Source: Rusavskia elegans | Lineage: Eukaryota > Ascomycota > Lecanoromycetes > Teloschistales > Teloschistaceae | Length of the DNA stretch: 64,000 bases | Direction of reading: 5' to 3' | Assembly (NCBI GenBank): GCA_011316305.1 | Contig: SAUG01000072.1 | Coordinates: 248,001-312,000, forward strand | Shown here: positions 57,809-64,000 of the stretch, piece after piece | How positions within the stretch are numbered: position 1 is the first letter of the stretch | Layout: each line of letters begins with the position of its first letter | The notes under the pieces: generated by a model | What the model was told of the DNA's origin: nothing | Seen by the model: only the letters and a program-made list of their open reading frames with translations | Databases searched by the model: none | Position numbers and translations under genes: made by a program

Positions 57809-60800
57809 ATGGCGGACTGTTCCAAAGGAGATGGAGAAGGACAGCAGCTGCCAGATGCTCCAACGAAGGCATCGTCCCCATCCGAGCCTGCAGATATCGA
57901 CGTCCACGGAGAAGACGAGGCGACTCGATTGCGAGCACTTGCTGCCGACGTTAGAGATCAAGACGATCTCGAGCGGGACGTTGGCCGGCAGGTAAACTGC
58001 GTAGCCAGTGTTGGTGCTCTTGGACACTGATCTATTTCCAGGCCGATCAAATGCTTACAGAGCAAGCCAATGAGAGAGATCAGAAGCGACTTGACAAAAC
58101 CATGTCTGACAAAGAGTTGGTGTCCCAAACGTGTCCAAAATGTTGGACTGATAAAGTATCCACAGAAAGCTCGACGCTCAGATACGCAAACTACGTGAGC
58201 GGTGCAACCGCCCGGCGGGTTCTGCGACCATCGCCCGTACCCAGGCAGAGATACAGCACATGGAAGCCATGAAGAAGAGCTTGGACAAGGATCTCGAAGA
58301 GATACGCCAGCGCATGGCTCAGAGGGCCAACGAGAGCAGCTTTCAGGACGGGCCATCGACAGAAGAATCGGGCAACCGAAGACTACCGAACGAAAGTCAA
58401 CGAGAGTTTTTGATCCGAACTGGGAAAATCACTCCATTCTCCAAATTACCCGGTCGCTCACTCGCGCGTTCTGAGTCGACGCTTCAAGACGTTCTGCTTG
58501 ATGCTGAAGAAGGCGATTCCCAAGAGGAACAAGAGTTTCAAGTCGAAGACCAGCAGGAGCCAGTCGACGAATTATCCCATAGGGATTTGGTTCAACCTGG
58601 ATTCATTGACTATGAACGGAGTGATGCCGCTACGGAGAATACGGAGAGGCCCTCCAAACGGCGACGACACGGAGATAACACGCATCATGAAGATCCTTCT
58701 GAGATCAATGGCACTACAAGAAACGATAGTGAAAAAGGGAAAGAAGGTTCCGACGTAGAAGATGACTATGATGCCTTTGTACCTGACCTGACCGATAGAG
58801 ATTCAGTAGATCTTGGGGAATCTGAGGAGGGTTCGGATGCAGGGTCGACTTCCGAGCTGCCAACGGCTCCATCAAGTCGCAAGGTAGGGAAGTCAGGTAA
58901 GAGGAAAAGAGCCGAGCGATCGTCCCGACCGGACGATTTGTCTGGCCTTGATGATGGTAATGAGAAGCTCTATCAGCGCAGGCTAGTGTCCTGGGTTCGC
59001 AGACGCAGTGCGGCCAGGAACGGAGCGATGGCGAAGACGTCTGGAATCGACCGTGTTGACAGCAGTCTACACGACGTCGACATCAAATCAGAACCAGAGC
59101 CGGATGAGGGAATCCTACCGGTCTCGCAAAATGCCGACGAATGGCATCTCCCCCACCCAACGAGGCCTGATACAGAAATCGACGGAGGCTACCGCATCCC
59201 TGGCGACATATACCCTTCGCTCTTCAACTATCAGAAGACGGGCGTACAATGGCTCTGGGAACTGTATTCTCAGCAAGTTGGGGGCATCGTCGGCGACGAG
59301 ATGGGCCTCGGCAAGACAATTCAGATCATTTCCTTCCTTGCTGGTTTACATTACTGCAAGAAGCTCACCCGTCCTGTTATCGTGGTCGCACCGGCAACCG
59401 TCATGAAGCAGTGGGTCAACGAATTTCACACTTGGTGGCCGCCGTTTAGAGTCTCTATCTTGCATACGTCTGGGAGCGGTATGATTGACTTGGGACGCGA
59501 GTCACAATGGGAGGAGGAGCTGCTCTCTCAAGCGCCGAGTGGACGTCGAAAACCAGTCACAAAGAATCAGAAAGCGGCCAAGAAGATAGTCGAAAGAGTT
59601 GTCAACGAAGGCCATGTTCTAGTCACCACCTATACAGGTATGCAGACTTATGCAGAACTGTTGATTCCCGTGGAGTGGGAGTACGCTGTTCTCGACGAAG
59701 GCCATAAGATCAGAAATCCCAATACTGCGATCACCATTTATTGCAAAGAGCTCCGAACAGCGAATCGTGTCATCTTGTCGGGGACGCCAATGCAGAATAA
59801 TTTAGTGGAGCTTTGGTCGCTCTTCGACTTTGTGTTTCCCATGCGACTGGGTACTCTTGTCAACTTCCGTAACCAATTCGAAATTCCAATCAGACAAGGA
59901 GGATACGCAAATGCTTCGAACCTCCAAGTGCAGACTGCAATGAAATGCGCGGAAACGCTCAAAGACACAATATCGCCATATCTGCTACAACGATTCAAAA
60001 TCGACGTTGCTTCTGATCTTCCTAAGAAGACGGAGCAAGTGTTGTTCTGCAAGCTCACGAGGCCACAGCGAGAAGCCTACGAAGGCTTCCTGTCTTCGGA
60101 CGACCTCAAATCCATCATGAACGGGAAACGTCAGGTCTTATTTGGGATCGATGTCCTACGAAAGATCTGCAATCATCCGGACTTGCAAGATCATCGTCAT
60201 CTGTCCGTCAAACCTGGTTACAACTACGGCGTTGGTACCAAGTCTGGCAAAATGCAAGTCGTGAAAGCGCTGCTCGAGCTATGGAAAGATCAAGGACACA
60301 AAACACTGCTGTTCGCGCAGCATCGAATTATGCTCGATATCCTGGAGAAGTTCATCCGGTCTTTGGGCGGCTTCAATTTCCGACGTATGGATGGGAATAC
60401 TCCAATCCAGTCGCGGCAAGGGATGGTAGATGAATTCAACAGCAACCCTGACGCTCATGTCTTTCTGCTCACGACCAAAGTAGGCGGACTCGGTATCAAC
60501 CTAACGGGTGCCAACCGTGTCATAATCTATGATCCGGATTGGAATCCTTCGACGGACGTACAAGCCCGAGAGCGAGCGTGGCGCCTCGGCCAGAAGCGAG
60601 AAGTGATGATCTATCGTCTGATGACGGCTGGTACGATTGAAGAGAAGATCTATCATCGGCAATTATTCAAACAATTCCTGACGAACAAGATCTTGAAAGA
60701 TCCGAAGCAACGGCAGACGTTCCAGATGCAAGACCTGCACGACCTTTTCACCCTCGGGGATGCTAACCAGGGCTCTACCGAGACTAGCGAGCTTTTCAAG

Positions 60801-61643
60801 GGGACCGAAGTCAGATTCAATGAGGAAGCGGCGGCAGGTGCGTTAGCAGATGGTGATTACCAAGGCCCGACCTCAACAGAAGCTCCTCCTACGAACGGCG
60901 GCGTAGACGAAGGCACTTCTGTTCGTCAGATGGCTGGTGTTGCGTCACTGGAGCATTTCCAAGGCGAAGAAGGCGAGAAAGTACGCCCGGCAGATTCAGG
61001 TGGAGCGACGAATTCGGATGCGCGGGTCATGGAAGGCATCTTTGCTCGAGCAGGGGTGCATTCGGCGCTGGAACACGACCAAATCATCAACGGCAAGAGA
61101 GTGGTGGCGGCGGACCCCAAGATGATCGAACGAGAAGCGCGCAAGGTGGCAGCACAAGCGGCGCAAGAGTTGAAGAAGGCTGGTGATGTGGCTCGGTCGG
61201 TGCCTGTTGGGACACCAACATGGACGGGGCAGTTTGGCACGGCGGGTAGGCCGGAAGAGCAAGCGCTGCAGCGAGGATTCGGTCGAGGAAGAGGAGGGCC
61301 GGCATCATCGAGTATCCTGGCTGGTCTTCAGCAACGTCAGCTTGGCCAGGGAGCGGCCGGTGCGAATAGTGCGAATGGTGCTGGCGGCCGAAGTTCGAGA
61401 CAGGGTACTCCAGGAGGCAGGGGTAGCCACTTCATGAGGATGATTCGCGACTACCTCGTGGCACACGGTGGGAAAGTATACACACAGATGCTGATCGACC
61501 ATTTCAATCGCTACTGCACGTCGCCGGACACGACGATGGAATTCAAGGAGATGCTCAAGCAGATTGCGATGCTTGAGAAAGGATCGAGAGGGAGAGGAAG
61601 CTGGGTGTTGAAGGATGAGTATAAACCTACGGGGTCGATATAA
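57809..61643 (+). CDS. rad26: Transcription-coupled repair ATPase Rad26 (CSB/ERCC6)
   Basis: Exons 57809-57991, 58042-58115 and 58166-61643; 1244 residues (yeast Rad26 1085). This SNF2-family translocase acts on stalled RNA polymerase II to start transcription-coupled repair. The N-terminus has a coiled coil (about 60-130), then an acidic disordered region. The ATPase starts near 430: YQKTGVQWLWELYSQQVGGI, DEMGLGKT (about 464), VVAPATVMKQW, VLDEGHKIRNP (about 595), LSGTPMQNNL, LLFAQHRIMLDIL, MDGNTP, LLTTKVGGLGINLTGANRVI and DPDWNPSTDVQARERAWRLG. The tail contains a Gly/Arg/Ser linker and a final helical block. Start at 57809 chosen because the three exons join in frame and give the expected N-terminal region. 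Confidence 0.95.
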
Positions 61644-62118
61644 GGGGCGGAATGGAGAATAATTCTGCATGGTCACCGGTGGAGGGGATAGTCATCGTTG
61701 CATTTGTTAGCAGGCGGCGGCGTCGATATTCTGAGATACAAAGATACCCAACATAGCAAATGACAGGAGTGCTTTGAATGTATTAACCTTCCTGTCCACA
61801 TTCTCATATGTGGCATGTGCTTGGTGAGATCAGGAAAAGGGAAGACAAGAGGACGAGTGGCGAGAGATACCTATAACAAATAATAATTCCGGTCACCCCA
61901 AAGATCCAAATATAGAGCACGCTTGGGGTGGTACCCCTGTCGCTCTAAACAGTCGAATGTGAAAGACATCCACCGTACATATACTCCTTCGATTGATTTG
62001 GTCATCTACGATTCAATTCATCTCTGAACGCTCGTTAGTCGTCTAGTCATTCGTTCGAATCTGTTGCCGCTCCTTGAAGCTCTCCCTCCACACTCGCTCA
62101 CCAACATCCCAACATCCC

Positions 62119-62155
<37 letters not shown>

Positions 62156-62297
62156 GCAGCGCGGCGGCGAACAGCAAACAACCATTCAAACCCACCCGCC
62201 TTGACCTTTCTCATAGACAATTCGATCCTTTGGAGACTTCTCAGCACTATCGACTGAGTCGTTGTCCTTTCAAAGCTGCAGAGGCGCCTCGGCCACC
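61644..62297. other. Intergenic, with CAA microsatellite
   Basis: 654 bp containing the rad26 3' flank and the upstream region of the DUF7137-type gene. It contains the (CAA)12 tract described separately. Confidence 0.5.
62118..62153 (+). repeat. (CAA)12 microsatellite
   Basis: Twelve perfect CAA units, then CAGCAGC, about 145-180 bp before the next start codon, so probably in the leader of that gene. Confidence 0.95.
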
Positions 62298-63260
62298 ATG
62301 AGGACATTCCGTGTCGGCCGTCTGTTGTCTGCACTCTTCCTTTTCACATCCTTGTCATCAGCATGGCCCTGGCCACCGTCAGTACAGGATTTGAACGGTT
62401 TGATATATCGAAGGCAGGATAGAGGGAGCGGTGAGCACGCTCATGCATACCCTCTGAATCGTATGAGGCTGACCACTCTGTGCCGGTGAACAGCGTCCGA
62501 TACTTCTCCAGCAGAGACCGCCAGACCCAGCCCCACCCCAGCAGATGACGCCGCCGAGTCACCTGCTCCCACAAAAGCTGCCGGCACCAAGAGTACTGGG
62601 AGCACCAAAGCGGCAAAGGGCGGCACCTCCAAGACCCAGGATGCGGCCACCAAAACATCATCCGTCGATGCAAGGCTACCACCAGGCGGCGTCAATATGA
62701 TCACTCCTTCCGCTCTCGCCCAGACCTCATACTACAAAGTTGGAGACTATGTAACATTCGCCTGGAATTATACCTCCTTGTCAATCAAGCCATCGAAGAT
62801 TGATGTCTTCGTGTCCTGCCAGGCCAACAGCGCAACCTACACCATATCCAACAACGCTTCGTTCGAGCCCACGGGGAACGTCGTCTGGGATACTAAGCCT
62901 GAAGCATCTGGCACAGCCCCGCTACTGACCGAGACCTACACCTTGATCATTCACGATGCCTCCAAGGAAGTCACCTCCATCCCTCAAGCAGGCCATCTGG
63001 GATCATACAATCAATTTCAATTCGGCATGTACACGCCCCAGCCGTACACGCCATTGAGCGGTAAGCTGCCATTGCTACCCGATTGTTGATATGTCACAAT
63101 TGGAACTGACACCTCGGCTACAGAAGGTTGGAAGTGCGCAACCTGCAGTGGAGCCCTATCGACCATGGATCAACAAGCGCTCAAATTCATGCTCGGAATG
63201 TGTATGATTACCGTCCTATCTTTCACCTGGTTCGCCGGCGGCTTCGGCGCATTGTTCTAG
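62298..63260 (+). CDS. Secreted/membrane-anchored DUF7137-type protein
   Basis: Exons 62298-62430, 62494-63060 and 63124-63260; 278 residues. A signal peptide (MRTFRVGRLLSALFLFTSLS, cleaved near AWPWP) is followed by a Ser/Thr/Ala/Lys-rich linker suited to O-glycosylation, then a conserved beta-rich domain (VGDYVTFAWNYTSLSIKP, IDVFVSCQ, GNVVWDTK, ETYTLIIHD, YNQFQFGMYTPQPYTPL). A CATCSGALS stretch and a C-terminal hydrophobic segment (FMLGMCMITVLSFTWFAGGF) that anchors it in the membrane follow. This is the layout of a conserved fungal family annotated DUF7137; no biochemical role is known to me. The N-glycosylation sequon NYT fits an extracellular domain. Confidence 0.85.
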
Positions 63261-64000
63261 ACTATCACACGGCATGGGACAACGTGGCAATTCGGCAACG
63301 TTCTGCACATATCCTTTGGTACTTTGCATCTATCTGCATCATGGTTGGCGAACGGGTCGGGCTCTTCGGGTACGTCAAATTATAGCGGGTCGGGGACTGG
63401 GGATGTTTGTATAACGACGGCTTATAGCTCAAGGCTAAACGTGACGACTGGTAATGCGGCAATCAAGACAAAAGTACGCTAATAATTCAGGTATCAACCT
63501 CATTTCGCGCCCTTCCTTATGTGATGGATGGATCCCAATAACGTAAGTGCTCAAGTTCTGAGGTTCTTTTTTGGTTGGATGTGTTTGTGCTTGCCTCCAT
63601 TTGAATGGCTCGTTTACTTAGATTGGCAAAGAGCCAACCGGCAGTTTTCCGTGACTTGGGCAGCAACCAAATCTTCCCCCCTGCTCGGTTTGAGAGCGAT
63701 GTTGTCCGGCTTTGTAGATGGCAGATGAGTATGGAGTCATACAAACATTGTCTTTAGTGGAACATGCATATAAAAGGTTCAAGGAAGTCATGGGACGAAG
63801 ACTTGTTTACGAAACATCATCAGTATTCCTCTACATCATAACAACAACCCTCGTCCTTCACCAGTCCTAGGGTTTCCAGGACAGTCTCATACAAAGCACG
63901 ACCTGGGCGACTGTTCCCTCTTAAACAAACCTCAAGGCTTTTCGACAAAGCCAATCAGCGTCGATCGAACCTAACACCTCCTCTTTCTCTGTCGAGCCAC
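63261..64000. other. Right-edge stretch without a gene
   Basis: Short frames only. No recognisable gene, RNA or repeat up to the window end. Confidence 0.45.

Noticed and set aside
62074..62301. Upstream frame with an Asn12 run whose stop overlaps the main ATG (ATGA), suggesting a coupled uORF
   Set aside because: The frame begins at TTG and contains no ATG, so an ordinary uORF is not supported.

Overview
The window looks like nuclear chromosomal DNA of a filamentous ascomycete (Pezizomycotina, possibly a dothideomycete; the class is inference). The reasons are short introns of about 45-100 bp with GT...AG ends and CTNAC-like branch sites, compact and often divergent genes, and homologues of filamentous-fungal genes: the NADPH-oxidase regulator noxR, a Con7-type zinc-finger regulator, uricase, a fungal MscL channel and a fungal-type ATPase Rad26. 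Exon joins below were worked out by hand from reading frame and splice signals, and most genes close in frame. The window is almost entirely conserved single-copy housekeeping genes. I did not see a biosynthetic cluster, an intact autonomous transposon, viral sequence or a CRISPR array.

Layout. 1-5000 is accessory-like: a 566-bp fold-back MITE with perfect 52-bp inverted ends and an 8-bp target duplication, a low-complexity hypothetical protein, a crotonase-fold protein with a signal peptide, and a 113-bp promoter duplication. 5100-14000 holds a TANGO2-family protein, a REEP/HVA22 membrane-shaping protein, an ADP-ribosylglycohydrolase and the TORC2 subunit rictor/Ste20. 14700-26750 holds uricase, mitochondrial ribosomal protein uL13m, the SOD1 copper chaperone CCS, noxR, kynureninase, the Fe-S assembly factor Isa2 and the DEAD-box helicase Dbp2 (seven exons, with an 11-nt microexon and a 450-bp intron inside the helicase core). 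26750-31040 is a 4.3-kb stretch with no recognisable gene upstream of con7. 35100-44700 holds a mitochondrial PPR protein, a ThiD kinase lacking the usual TENA half, an F-box/LRR protein, the checkpoint clamp subunit Rad9 and a small secreted protein. 45400-48400 holds two damaged-looking genes, one of them a MYND-finger gene. 49700-63300 holds an RCC1-repeat protein (Ats1/Kti13-like), ribosomal protein uS9 (Rps16), MscL, the kinase Yak1, Rad26/CSB and a secreted/membrane-anchored DUF7137-type protein.

Functional themes. Several genes concern stress and growth signalling (rictor/TORC2, Yak1, NoxR, CCS), genome maintenance (Rad9, Rad26), mitochondria (uL13m, Isa2, PPR), and purine, tryptophan or thiamine metabolism (uricase, kynureninase, ThiD). 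They look like neighbours by ordinary fungal synteny rather than one pathway. Many are head-to-head pairs with short shared promoters: TANGO2/HVA22, uL13m/CCS, F-box/Rad9, Kti13/Rps16 and Yak1/Rad26.

I did not find a convincing undescribed multi-gene system. The observations most worth following are the MITE, the Dbp2 intron and microexon, the ThiD truncation with a local duplication at its stop, the missing peroxisomal signal on uricase, the N-terminal extension of CCS, the secreted crotonase, and the long empty region before con7.
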